From: Paracoccaceae bacterium
GTDB taxonomy: Bacteria > Pseudomonadota > Alphaproteobacteria > Rhodobacterales > Rhodobacteraceae
Direction of reading: 5' to 3'
Assembly (NCBI GenBank): GCA_015485015.1
Contig: WFUK01000384.1
Location: forward strand, 1-5,660
Length of the DNA stretch: 5,660 bases
The position numbers and the translations under genes were made by a program. Shown piece after piece: positions 1 to 5,660 of the stretch (the stretch's first letter is position 1; each line of letters begins with the position of its first letter). Below the pieces are notes generated by a model. The model searched no databases and had not been told where the DNA came from. It worked only from the letters and a program-made list of their open reading frames with translations.

Positions 1-884
1 AATTCCTGCGCGATCTGGGAGGGGTTATACTGGCTGCGCTGCGCTGTTTTCTTGAAATTCGCCAGCGGCAGCCCCTGGGCATCCTGCGCGTAATTTTGCA
101 AAAACTCGGTAACAAGGCGGGTGGTTTCGGTGTTTTCCAGCTGGCTATCCTCGGCCAGAATGCGATTCACCAGATAGACAATGGCAACCTGACTGGCAGG
201 CGAGTCGCCCAGATCATCCAGCGCTGGAAAACTGTAATTATGGCGCTGCAAAAAGGCGTCCAGCTCCTCTTGCGGGGTGGCGATCCCGGCTTTTGGATCG
301 GCCTTTTTATCAAAATACTGCACCAAAGATTGCGCGGCATCGGTGAGGCGGCGGCTTTCTTCGTGGATGATCTGGTGAAAGCGGGCCTGCTTTTCGGGTT
401 CGATATCCTCGATGTTTTTCAGGATATTCGAGGTGGAGCGGATCGCGGTGATATTTGACAGCATATTATGCAGGCTCTCGGCCAGAAACGGATCATGGGT
501 CAGGCGGTCCGATAGGGCGGTAATCGTCGCTTCCTGATCGCGGGTCTGGCGATAAAGCGCGGCGATCATTTGCGCCCAGCCCGGAAAACGACCGGCGAGT
601 TCCTCGATCCCCGCCACCTCGGCCCCGATGGTGGGATGATGGGCGGCGGCCTCGTGCAGATCGCTGATTTTGGCCGAATCCACCCCGTCTGACAGGCTGG
701 AGGCCGGCACATCCAGCACCCGCGCGATGGCGAGCAAAACCTTGCCGGCCACAGACCTGCGGTTGTGTTCGATCAGATTCAGATACGAGGCCGAAATTCC
801 CGCCTCGGCGGCCAGCGCCTTTTGGGTCAGCTTTGCTTGCCTACGTTGCTCGCGTATGCGGGTGCCCGAAAGTGATTTTCGCAT
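1..884 (-). CDS. XRE-family transcriptional regulator with HisKA-like middle domain (3' end outside window)
   Basis: Open reading frame from an ATG at 884-882 running off the left edge, so about 294 N-terminal residues are visible and the C-terminus is missing. An in-frame TGA at 893-891, just three codons upstream, makes this ATG the only plausible start. Its ribosome site is weak. Residues ~9-62 form an XRE/Cro-type helix-turn-helix: TRIREQRRQAKLTQKALA, then the recognition-helix stretch ISASYLNLIEHNRR. That stretch closely resembles RamB/PccR (ScfR) regulators of short-chain acyl-CoA metabolism. Residues ~130-192 resemble a histidine-kinase dimerisation segment (LHNMLSNITAIRS, then HEESRRL). 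Residues ~205-294 are helical with no motif I can name. From memory of related Rhodobacteraceae proteins, an ImmA/IrrE-like or ScfR-type C-terminal domain may follow outside the window; this is inference. It is divergent from the ABC importer operon and shares its control region, so it is the likely regulator of that operon and of itself. The effector is unknown. Confidence 0.88.
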   Translation of the reverse strand, partial: MRKSLSGTRIREQRRQAKLTQKALAAEAGISASYLNLIEHNRRSVAGKVLLAIARVLDVPASSLSDGVDSAKISDLHEAAAHHPTIGAEVAGIEELAGRFPGWAQMIAALYRQTRDQEATITALSDRLTHDPFLAESLHNMLSNITAIRSTSNILKNIEDIEPEKQARFHQIIHEESRRLTDAAQSLVQYFDKKADPKAGIATPQEELDAFLQRHNYSFPALDDLGDSPASQVAIVYLVNRILAEDSQLENTETTRLVTEFLQNYAQDAQGLPLANFKKTAQRSQYNPSQIAQE

Positions 885-922
885 GGGATTTCAAGCCTTT
901 GCCTTTTTGCTCTGATAATTTG

Positions 923-951
923 TTTACAGTATGCCAATGCCTATTAACAAT
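923..951 (+). promoter_or_regulatory. Candidate sigma70-type promoter of the ABC importer operon
   Basis: TTTACA at 923-928 (5 of 6 to TTGACA) is followed after 17 nt by AACAAT at 946-951 (4 of 6 to TATAAT). Transcription would begin near 958, leaving a leader of about 120 nt before the binding protein ATG at 1079. The -35 box sits in the left arm of the 9-bp inverted repeat, and the -10 box nearly coincides with that of the minus-strand promoter, so the two promoters would compete. A weaker alternative is TTGCAA at 988-993 with CAGAAT at 1010-1015. Assigned by eye only. Confidence 0.35.
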
Positions 952-969
952 ACTTTTACAAATTTACGC

Positions 970-975
970 TGTAAA
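970..975 (-). promoter_or_regulatory. Candidate -35 box of regulator promoter (with -10 at 947-952)
   Basis: Read on the minus strand, TTTACA (5 of 6 to TTGACA) is followed after exactly 17 nt by TATTGT (952-947; 4 of 6 to TATAAT). This would start transcription near 940 and give a leader of roughly 55 nt before the regulator ATG at 884. The -35 box lies in the right arm of the 9-bp inverted repeat. It is found by consensus matching in an AT-rich stretch, so chance matches are possible. Confidence 0.4.
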
Positions 976-1066
976 CACAATAAGTTATTGCAAAGTTAAC
1001 AAATGCCCCCAGAATGACCCTGCGGCAACATGGCCGCGCCGGTTCGCCGGATAAACCGACACGAAT

Positions 1067-1074
1067 GGGAGGAA
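1067..1074 (+). promoter_or_regulatory. Strong ribosome binding site of the binding protein gene
   Basis: GGGAGGAA contains a full GGAGG core (1068-1072) placed 6 nt before the ATG at 1079. It fixes the start and suits the high expression usual for a periplasmic binding protein. It contrasts with the weaker site of the next gene (GGAG at 2511-2514, 11 nt from the ATG at 2526). Confidence 0.8.
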
Positions 1075-1078
1075 ATTC

Positions 1079-2425
1079 ATGTCTAAACTTATACTGAACC
1101 GTCGTGGGTTGCTAAAAACCGGGGCCGCTGTTGGCGCTGGCATGGCAATGCCAACGATTCTGACGGCTGCCAGTGATGGTGGCTATACCAACGCCCCGAC
1201 AGGCAGCACCGTAACCCTTGGCTTTAACGTTCCGCAATCCGGCCCCTATGCCGACGAGGGTGCCGACGAGCTGCGCGCCTATTTGCTGGCTGTCAAGCAC
1301 CTGAATGGTGAAGGCGATGGCGGGATGATGAACACGTTCTCGTCCAAAGAGCTGAAAGGCAACGGGATTTTGGGCCGCAAGGTTGAATATGTAACCGGCG
1401 ACACCCAAACCAAATCCGACGCGGCCCGCGCTTCTGCGCAATCCATGATCCAAAAAGACGGCGCTGTGATGATCACCGGCGGCTCTTCTTCGGGTGTGGC
1501 GATTGCGGTTCAGGGCTTGTGCCAAGAGGCCGGCATTATCTTTATGGCCGGTTTGACCCACTCGAACGACACCACAGGCAAAGACAAAAAAGCCAATGGT
1601 TTCCGTCACTTCTTTAACGGTTATATGTCTGCTGCGGCGCTTGCGCCTGTGTTGGCTGACCGCTATGGCACCGATCGTAAGGCTTATCACCTGACGGCGG
1701 ATTACACATGGGGCTGGACCCAGCAAGCGTCTATGGCTGCGGCAACCGAAGCCAAGGGTTGGGAGACCGTGGCCAACGTGCTGACGCCTTTGACCACCAC
1801 TGATTTCAGCTCCTATATCGCACCTGTGATCAACTCCGGCGCAGATGTGCTGGTGCTGAACCACTACGGTGGTAACATGATCAACTCGCTGACCTCTGCT
1901 GTTCAGTTTGGCCTGAAAGACAAGATGGTCAACAACAAGAACTTCGAGATCATCGTGCCGCTTTACTCGCGCCTGATGGCGAAGGGTGCTGGTGAAAACG
2001 TGAAGGGCATCTTTGGTTCTACCAACTGGCACTGGTCTTTGCAGGATGAAGGTTCGAAAGCCTTTGTTCAAAGCTTTGGCCAGGAATATGGCTTCCCGCC
2101 ATCCCAGGCTGCACACACGGTTTATTGCCAAACCCTGCTTTATGCAGACGCGTGTGAGCGCGCTGGCACGCATAACCCTTGTGGTGTTGGCGAAGCGCTT
2201 GAGGGCTTCAAGTTCTCCGGCCTTGGCAATGGCGATGTGGAATACCGCGCCGAAGATCACCAGTGCTTCAAAGACGTGCTGGTTGTGAAAGGTAAAGAGA
2301 ACCCGACCTCCGAATTTGACCTTCTGGAAGTGGTGGAAGTAACGCCACGGGCGCAGGTTGAATACGATCCGGAGAACGAATTCTTCGCCGGTGGCTCTTT
2401 GGGCACATGTAACCCGGGCGCTTAA
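1079..2425 (+). CDS. ABC importer periplasmic substrate-binding protein, Liv/HAAT type, Tat-type signal
   Basis: Complete 448-residue protein of the type I periplasmic binding fold (Leu/Ile/Val-binding family), the substrate-capturing part of the importer encoded downstream. Residues 1-31 form an export signal with a twin-arginine motif (NRRGLLK, R8-R9), a small-residue hydrophobic stretch (AAVGAGMAM) and a likely cleavage after T29-A30-A31, so Tat export of a folded protein is likely. The mature protein opens with the family's first strand and loop (VTLGFNVPQSGPYADEG, ~45-61). Other family landmarks are GGSSSGVA (134-141) and AGLTHSND (157-164), which match the ligand-contacting loops of Leu-binding proteins, and the YTWGW segment (209-213). 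At 448 aa it is longer than LivJ/LivK (~370), partly from an insertion near 78-97 and a C-terminal extension. It is the first gene of the operon, with a strong ribosome site. The ligand cannot be deduced; branched-chain amino acids, other carboxylates or amides remain possible. Confidence 0.92.
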   Translation: MSKLILNRRGLLKTGAAVGAGMAMPTILTAASDGGYTNAPTGSTVTLGFNVPQSGPYADEGADELRAYLLAVKHLNGEGDGGMMNTFSSKELKGNGILGRKVEYVTGDTQTKSDAARASAQSMIQKDGAVMITGGSSSGVAIAVQGLCQEAGIIFMAGLTHSNDTTGKDKKANGFRHFFNGYMSAAALAPVLADRYGTDRKAYHLTADYTWGWTQQASMAAATEAKGWETVANVLTPLTTTDFSSYIAPVINSGADVLVLNHYGGNMINSLTSAVQFGLKDKMVNNKNFEIIVPLYSRLMAKGAGENVKGIFGSTNWHWSLQDEGSKAFVQSFGQEYGFPPSQAAHTVYCQTLLYADACERAGTHNPCGVGEALEGFKFSGLGNGDVEYRAEDHQCFKDVLVVKGKENPTSEFDLLEVVEVTPRAQVEYDPENEFFAGGSLGTCNPGA

Positions 2426-2447
2426 GTTTCCCCCTCGGGAAAACCTT

Positions 2448-2478
2448 CCGGTCGCGCCCGAGCGCGCGGCCGGCTTTT
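2448..2478 (+). terminator. GC-rich hairpin with T run between binding protein and permease genes
   Basis: CCGGTCGCGC (2448-2457) can pair with GCGCGGCCGG (2464-2473), giving a 10-bp stem with a single T-G wobble and a 6-nt loop. It is followed by C and TTTT at 2475-2478. An upstream GAAAA (2439-2443) could pair with TTTTC and lengthen the stem after an internal loop. The T run is short, so partial termination or a 3'-end stabiliser for the first-gene mRNA is more likely than a full stop. Such intercistronic hairpins commonly let binding proteins be made in excess over membrane subunits. Confidence 0.55.
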
Positions 2479-2525
2479 CTGCGAACCTGCAGAGCAAATT
2501 CATATAAAACGGAGCAGGCCGAGCT

Positions 2526-3569
2526 ATGGACGCCATCCTTCTGCAAATACTTAACGGGATCGACAAGGGCAGCGCCTATGCGCTGATCGCCTTGGGCCTG
2601 ACCCTGATTTTCGGCACGCTTGGCGTGGTTAACTTTACCCACGGGGCACTGTTTATGATCGGCGCCTTTGTGGCGGTGACCGTGGGCAAGGTGCTGGATA
2701 TCTCCAAAATCACCATCGACCCGTCGCGGGTGGATTTTCTTGGCAATCCGGCCAAGATCAGAACGCCCTATGTGACCGAATGGTTCGGGGATTTCGGGCT
2801 TTGGCTGATTGAATGGTCGGTGCTGGTTTCGGTTGTCGTGGCCATTCCGGTGATGATCCTGATCGGGATTATTATGGAGCGCGGGCTGATCCGGCACTTT
2901 TACAGCCGGCCGCATGCGGACCAGATTCTGGTAACCTTCGGCCTCGCGATTGTATTGCAAAACATCATCAAAGCCATTTTCGGGGCCAACCCCATTCCGC
3001 AATCCGCGCCTGATTTGCTGCAAGGCTCGGTTGATTTTGGTGTCTGGGTCGGCATGGCGGAAAATGCGGTGGTCTATCCGCTCTGGCGTTTGGTTTATTT
3101 TGTCTTTTCGATGGTGCTTATTGGCGGCGTATTTGCCTTTTTGCGCTTTACCACCTTTGGCATGGTGGTGCGCGCGGGCATGGCAGACCGCGAAACCGTG
3201 GGCCTTTTGGGCATCAATATCGACAGGCGCTTCACCATTATGTTTGGTGTGGCGGCGGCGGTGGCGGGGCTTGCGGGGGTGATGTATACCCCGATCAGCC
3301 CGCCAAATTATCCGATGGGTATGGATTTTCTGGTGCTTAGCTTTGTGGTGGTTGTGGTCGGCGGCATGGGCAGTTTGCCCGGTGCGGTGCTGGCGGGATT
3401 CCTGCTTGGCATTATCGAAAGCTTCGCCTCTATGCCGCTGATCAAGGATTCGATTGCCGCTATTGGTCTGCCCAGTATTGACCAGATTATCATTTACCTC
3501 GTGGCTGTCATAGTCTTGCTGGTTCGGCCTCGCGGGCTGATGGGCAAAGCTGGCATGATGGAGGAATAA
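2526..3569 (+). CDS. ABC importer permease, LivH type
   Basis: Complete 347-residue, very hydrophobic inner-membrane protein of the LivH permease family; it forms half of the channel with the next gene's product. The N-terminus carries the family signature [20 protein letters not shown] (24-43). The ERG/YSRP segment (118-129) and [19 protein letters not shown] (135-153) follow in the usual order. [19 protein letters not shown] (216-234) is the cytoplasmic EAA-like loop expected to contact the ATPases. [21 protein letters not shown] (279-299) and the closing [10 protein letters not shown] (331-340) are also typical. LivH proteins are usually about 290-310 aa; the extra length is mainly a polar stretch at ~55-95, between the second and third membrane segments and predicted to face the periplasm. 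The gene begins 100 nt after the binding protein gene, past a hairpin, with a weak ribosome site (GGAG at 2511-2514). It ends 4 nt before the next start. Substrate not determinable from this subunit. Confidence 0.93.
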   Translation: MDAILLQILNGIDKGSAYALIALGLTLIFGTLGVVNFTHGALFMIGAFVAVTVGKVLDISKITIDPSRVDFLGNPAKIRTPYVTEWFGDFGLWLIEWSVLVSVVVAIPVMILIGIIMERGLIRHFYSRPHADQILVTFGLAIVLQNIIKAIFGANPIPQSAPDLLQGSVDFGVWVGMAENAVVYPLWRLVYFVFSMVLIGGVFAFLRFTTFGMVVRAGMADRETVGLLGINIDRRFTIMFGVAAAVAGLAGVMYTPISPPNYPMGMDFLVLSFVVVVVGGMGSLPGAVLAGFLLGIIESFASMPLIKDSIAAIGLPSIDQIIIYLVAVIVLLVRPRGLMGKAGMMEE

Positions 3570-3573
3570 GGAC

Positions 3574-4728
3574 ATGACCCTGATGAGAGATCGCACCCTT
3601 TTGATCATATTTACGCTGTTTGTATTGGCGGCGCCGCTGATCTTTGCCCCTACGGGGGCCGCTTATCCTGATCTGCTCCAGCGCTTTGCCATATACGGTA
3701 TTTTTGCCATCGGCTTTAATATCCTGTTTGGCCTGACGGGCTACCTGTCCTTTGGCCATGCGGCCTTTTTGGGGGTTGGTTCCTATTCTGCGGTCTGGAT
3801 GTTCAAGCTGCTGAGCATGAACATTCTGCCGGCCTTGCTGCTTTCCGTCGTGATGGCGGGGATTTTTGCGCTGTTGATCGGCTATATCAGCCTGCGGCGC
3901 TCGGGGATTTATTTCTCGATCCTGACGCTGGCCTTGGCGCAGATGAGCTATGTTCTGGCCTATTCGGTGCTGACCCCGCTAACCAATGGCGAAACGGGCT
4001 TGCAGCTGCGCCTCGATGATCCGCGCATTCTGGATGCGGCCGGGCCGGAGGGGTTTTTGCCCTCCACCAATCTGTTTGGTCTGGAGATGAAAGAGGTATT
4101 CTGGAATCCGACGGTCTTTGGCTATGATCTTCAGTTTAACTGGGGGTATTATGTCAGTGCGGTGATGCTGATCCTGTCTTTCTGGATTTCGATCCGCATC
4201 TTCCGCTCGCCTTTTGGCCTGATGCTGCGGGCGATCAAGACCAACCAGACACGGCTGAATTATACCGGCGTAAATTCGCGCCCATATACTTTGGCGGCCT
4301 TTGTGATTTCGGGCATGTTTGCCGGCCTCGCGGGCGGCTTGCTGGCCTCGATGGACCCGCTGGCCGGCGCCGAGCGTATGCAATGGACGGTGGGTGGCGA
4401 AGTGGTGCTGATGGTGGTGCTTGGCGGTATGGGCACCTTGATCGGGCCGGTTTTGGGCGCAATTTTCATCAAGTATTTCGAGAATATCTTCTCTAAAATC
4501 AACGAGGTGGTGCTGCAAGGCTGGTTTTCGTTTCTGCCTGACTGGCTATCGAATTTCCTGGTAACCATCGTGTCTCCCTTTGTGGGAAGGGGCTGGGGGC
4601 TAACGCTTGGCGCATTGTTTATGATCGTGGTGATCTTCTTGCCGGGCGGGCTGGTAGACGGCGCGCGGCGCATCATGCGAAAAATTACCGGAGCCGATAG
4701 ACGAGCGGCCAAGGCGAGGAATGAATAA
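3574..4728 (+). CDS. ABC importer permease, LivM type
   Basis: Complete 384-residue inner-membrane protein of the LivM permease family, partner of the preceding LivH-type protein. Landmarks in order are [20 protein letters not shown] (48-67), the conserved [15 protein letters not shown] (110-124), the cytoplasmic EAA-like coupling loop [16 protein letters not shown] (212-227), [12 protein letters not shown] (251-262) and [15 protein letters not shown] (282-296). The end is [12 protein letters not shown] (355-366) plus a short basic tail. It is longer than E. coli-type LivM cores of roughly 320 aa once their N-terminal extensions are ignored. A long loop at ~138-190, predicted periplasmic, and a segment at ~303-342 supply the surplus. 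The start is supported by GGAGG at 3560-3564, inside the end of the upstream gene, 9 nt from this ATG. The stop TAA shares its last base with the next gene's ATG (TAATG), a sign of translational coupling. Confidence 0.93.
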   Translation: MTLMRDRTLLIIFTLFVLAAPLIFAPTGAAYPDLLQRFAIYGIFAIGFNILFGLTGYLSFGHAAFLGVGSYSAVWMFKLLSMNILPALLLSVVMAGIFALLIGYISLRRSGIYFSILTLALAQMSYVLAYSVLTPLTNGETGLQLRLDDPRILDAAGPEGFLPSTNLFGLEMKEVFWNPTVFGYDLQFNWGYYVSAVMLILSFWISIRIFRSPFGLMLRAIKTNQTRLNYTGVNSRPYTLAAFVISGMFAGLAGGLLASMDPLAGAERMQWTVGGEVVLMVVLGGMGTLIGPVLGAIFIKYFENIFSKINEVVLQGWFSFLPDWLSNFLVTIVSPFVGRGWGLTLGALFMIVVIFLPGGLVDGARRIMRKITGADRRAAKARNE

Positions 4729-5486
4729 TGGGTATTCTTGAAGTCCAGAATGTAAACAAGCGATTTGGCGGTTTGCAGGCCCTTAACAACGTCAATCTCG
4801 ATGTGGCTGAAGGCTCTGTGCATGCTTTGATCGGGCCAAACGGGGCGGGGAAATCAACCTTCCTCAATTGCCTGATCGGCAAGCTCAAGCCCGATACCGG
4901 CTCTGTGCAATTTGACGGCCAGCCGGTGCTGGGCAAAAAACCGCACGAAATCAACCAGCTCGGCGTGGCGCGGGTGTTTCAAACCCCCGAGATCTTCATG
5001 GATCTCACGGTGTTTGAAAACGTGATGATCCCCTGCTTTGCCCATCGCGACGGGGCTTTCAAGATCAACGCCTTTGCGCGGGTTCTGCGCGATAAGGAAA
5101 TCCGGCAAAAGGCCGAGGATATCCTTGAAGATATGGGGATGAAGGAAAAAATGGCGGCGCAGTCCGGCTCGCTTTCGCGCGGAGACAAACGCCGCCTGGA
5201 AATAGCAATGTGCCTTGTGCAGGAGCCAAAGCTGTTGCTGCTCGACGAGCCAACGGCAGGCATGGCGCGGGCCGATACCAATAACACCATCGACTTGCTC
5301 AATCATATCGGCGAAACCCGCAAAATCACCAAGGTCATCATCGAGCATGATATGCATGTGGTGTTCAGCCTTGCCACCACCATTTCGGTGCTGGCACAGG
5401 GCGCGATCATCGCCGAAGGGCTGCCGGAAGAAATCAAAGGCCACCCCAAGGTGCGCGAAGCCTATCTCGGGGAGGCAGAGGTATGA
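4728..5486 (+). CDS. ABC importer ATP-binding protein, LivG type
   Basis: Complete 252-residue cytoplasmic ATPase, one of two that drive the importer. All catalytic elements are visible: Walker A GPNGAGKST (36-44), Q-loop Q85 in ARVFQTPEIF, signature LSRGDKR (149-155), Walker B LLLLDE (169-174) followed by PTAGM, and the switch histidine H207 in IIEHDM. The stretch ENVMIPCFAHRDGAFK plus the insertion up to ~125 is typical of LivG rather than LivF. The signature is a divergent version of LSGGQ (R at the third position of the core, D in place of Q). The RRLEIA continuation is normal for the family, and the other motifs are intact, so the protein should be active. GAGGA (4716-4720) lies 7 nt before the ATG. 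It overlaps the permease stop by 1 nt and the next gene by 4 nt (ATGA). Confidence 0.95.
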   Translation: MGILEVQNVNKRFGGLQALNNVNLDVAEGSVHALIGPNGAGKSTFLNCLIGKLKPDTGSVQFDGQPVLGKKPHEINQLGVARVFQTPEIFMDLTVFENVMIPCFAHRDGAFKINAFARVLRDKEIRQKAEDILEDMGMKEKMAAQSGSLSRGDKRRLEIAMCLVQEPKLLLLDEPTAGMARADTNNTIDLLNHIGETRKITKVIIEHDMHVVFSLATTISVLAQGAIIAEGLPEEIKGHPKVREAYLGEAEV

Positions 5487-5660
5487 ACGACAAAAGCAAC
5501 AAGCCGGTGTATTTCTCGGTGCATGATATCCATGCCTATTACGACGAAAGCTACATCGTTCAGGGGGTTTCGTTTAACGTCCACGAGGGCGAAATTCTGG
5601 CGCTTCTGGGCCGCAATGGCGCGGGCAAAACCTCGACCCTGCGCACCATCGCGCGGCTGG
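5483..5660 (+). CDS. ABC importer ATP-binding protein, LivF type (3' end outside window)
   Basis: Partial gene: 59 codons from ATG 5483-5485 to the right edge. It encodes a second ABC ATPase, with strand 1 at FSVHDIHAYYDESYIVQGVS (11-30) and Walker A GRNGAGKTS (43-51) visible; the Q-loop, signature, Walker B and H-loop lie beyond the window. The HAYYDESYIVQGVSF pattern and GRNGAGKTSTLRTI are characteristic of LivF rather than LivG. The position directly after the LivG-type gene completes the standard importer order. The start overlaps the previous stop (ATGA), and GGAGG at 5471-5475 sits 7 nt upstream, so translation is probably coupled. A short polar N-terminal extension (~10 residues) precedes the domain. 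Confidence 0.92.
   Translation, partial: MNDKSNKPVYFSVHDIHAYYDESYIVQGVSFNVHEGEILALLGRNGAGKTSTLRTIARL

Larger units (their letters stand above)
921..977. repeat. 9-bp inverted repeat, possible operator pair
   Basis: TGTTTACAG at 921-929 is the exact reverse complement of CTGTAAACA at 969-977, separated by 39 nt. The arm centres are 48 bp apart, and the centre of symmetry near 949 falls on the overlapping candidate -10 boxes. In a divergent regulator-operon gap this is a natural candidate for paired binding of the XRE regulator. The inverted repeat is seen directly; the operator role is inference. Confidence 0.5.

Noticed and set aside
96..458. A 120-codon plus-strand open frame opposite the regulator
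   Set aside because: It is antisense to the regulator frame, which has a clear HTH and continuous protein-like sequence; no ribosome site or recognisable domain supports it.
943..1004. Riboswitch or attenuator in the leader of the importer operon
   Set aside because: The AT-rich stretch gives only short pairings and no conserved riboswitch core that I can recognise; protein-binding repeats explain it better.
833..1054. A 73-codon plus-strand open frame running through the promoter region
   Set aside because: It crosses the regulator start and the AT-rich control region, has no Shine-Dalgarno sequence, and the translation looks random. A leader peptide role is not supported.
1112..2566. A 484-codon minus-strand open frame opposite the binding protein gene
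   Set aside because: It is exactly antisense to a well-supported gene, its product is rich in His, Arg and Gln with no domain pattern, and it lacks a convincing ribosome site. It is a by-product of codon bias in the real gene.
2268..3608. A 446-codon minus-strand open frame opposite the LivH-type permease gene
   Set aside because: The product is a highly charged, His/Arg/Asp/Asn-rich string, the usual mirror of a hydrophobic membrane protein. It spans a real intergenic gap and three genes' boundaries, so it is not a credible gene.
1079..5660. Urea (urtABCDE) or short-chain amide transporter
   Set aside because: Gene order would fit, but the binding protein lacks UrtA-like N-terminal and YPVQYEG-type motifs, the first permease lacks the long UrtB N-terminal domain, and the LivG-type signature differs from UrtD. 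No urease or amidase genes are in view.

Overview
The window looks like chromosomal DNA from an alphaproteobacterium, most likely a Rhodobacteraceae/Roseobacter-group member. This rests on moderately high GC, Shine-Dalgarno-led tightly packed genes, and the character of the proteins; no taxonomic marker gene is present, so the placement is an inference. There is no sign of a mobile element, RNA gene, CRISPR array or phage gene.

Layout. (1) Positions 1-884, minus strand: the N-terminal ~294 residues of an XRE-family transcriptional regulator, cut by the left edge. It has a clear helix-turn-helix resembling that of the RamB/PccR (ScfR) type regulators, followed by a helical segment that resembles a histidine-kinase dimerisation domain. 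(2) Positions 885-1078: an AT-rich divergent control region. It contains a 9-bp inverted repeat whose two arms overlap candidate -35 boxes of two back-to-back promoters, plus repeated TTWACAAWT-like elements. (3) Positions 1079 to the right edge, plus strand: a five-gene ABC importer operon of the branched-chain amino acid (HAAT/Liv) type. The order is periplasmic binding protein (Tat-type signal), LivH-type permease, LivM-type permease, LivG-type ATPase and LivF-type ATPase (cut by the right edge). A GC-rich hairpin with a T run separates the binding protein gene from the permeases. The later genes are 4 nt apart or overlap by 1 and 4 nt, implying translational coupling.

How they work together. 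The exported binding protein would capture a small organic solute and deliver it to the LivH/LivM channel, powered by the LivG/LivF ATPase pair. The divergently oriented regulator is the obvious candidate to control the operon. The transported compound cannot be read from the sequence: Liv-family importers carry branched-chain amino acids, amides, urea, aromatic acids and other carboxylates. The binding protein (448 aa) and both permeases (347 and 384 aa) are longer than classical Liv components, and the extra permease length lies in segments predicted to face the periplasm. This argues for a specialised subfamily rather than a plain leucine/isoleucine/valine system. Nothing here is clearly a wholly new system. 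The most interesting points are the kinase-like domain inside the regulator, the symmetric divergent promoter, and the matched periplasmic insertions.
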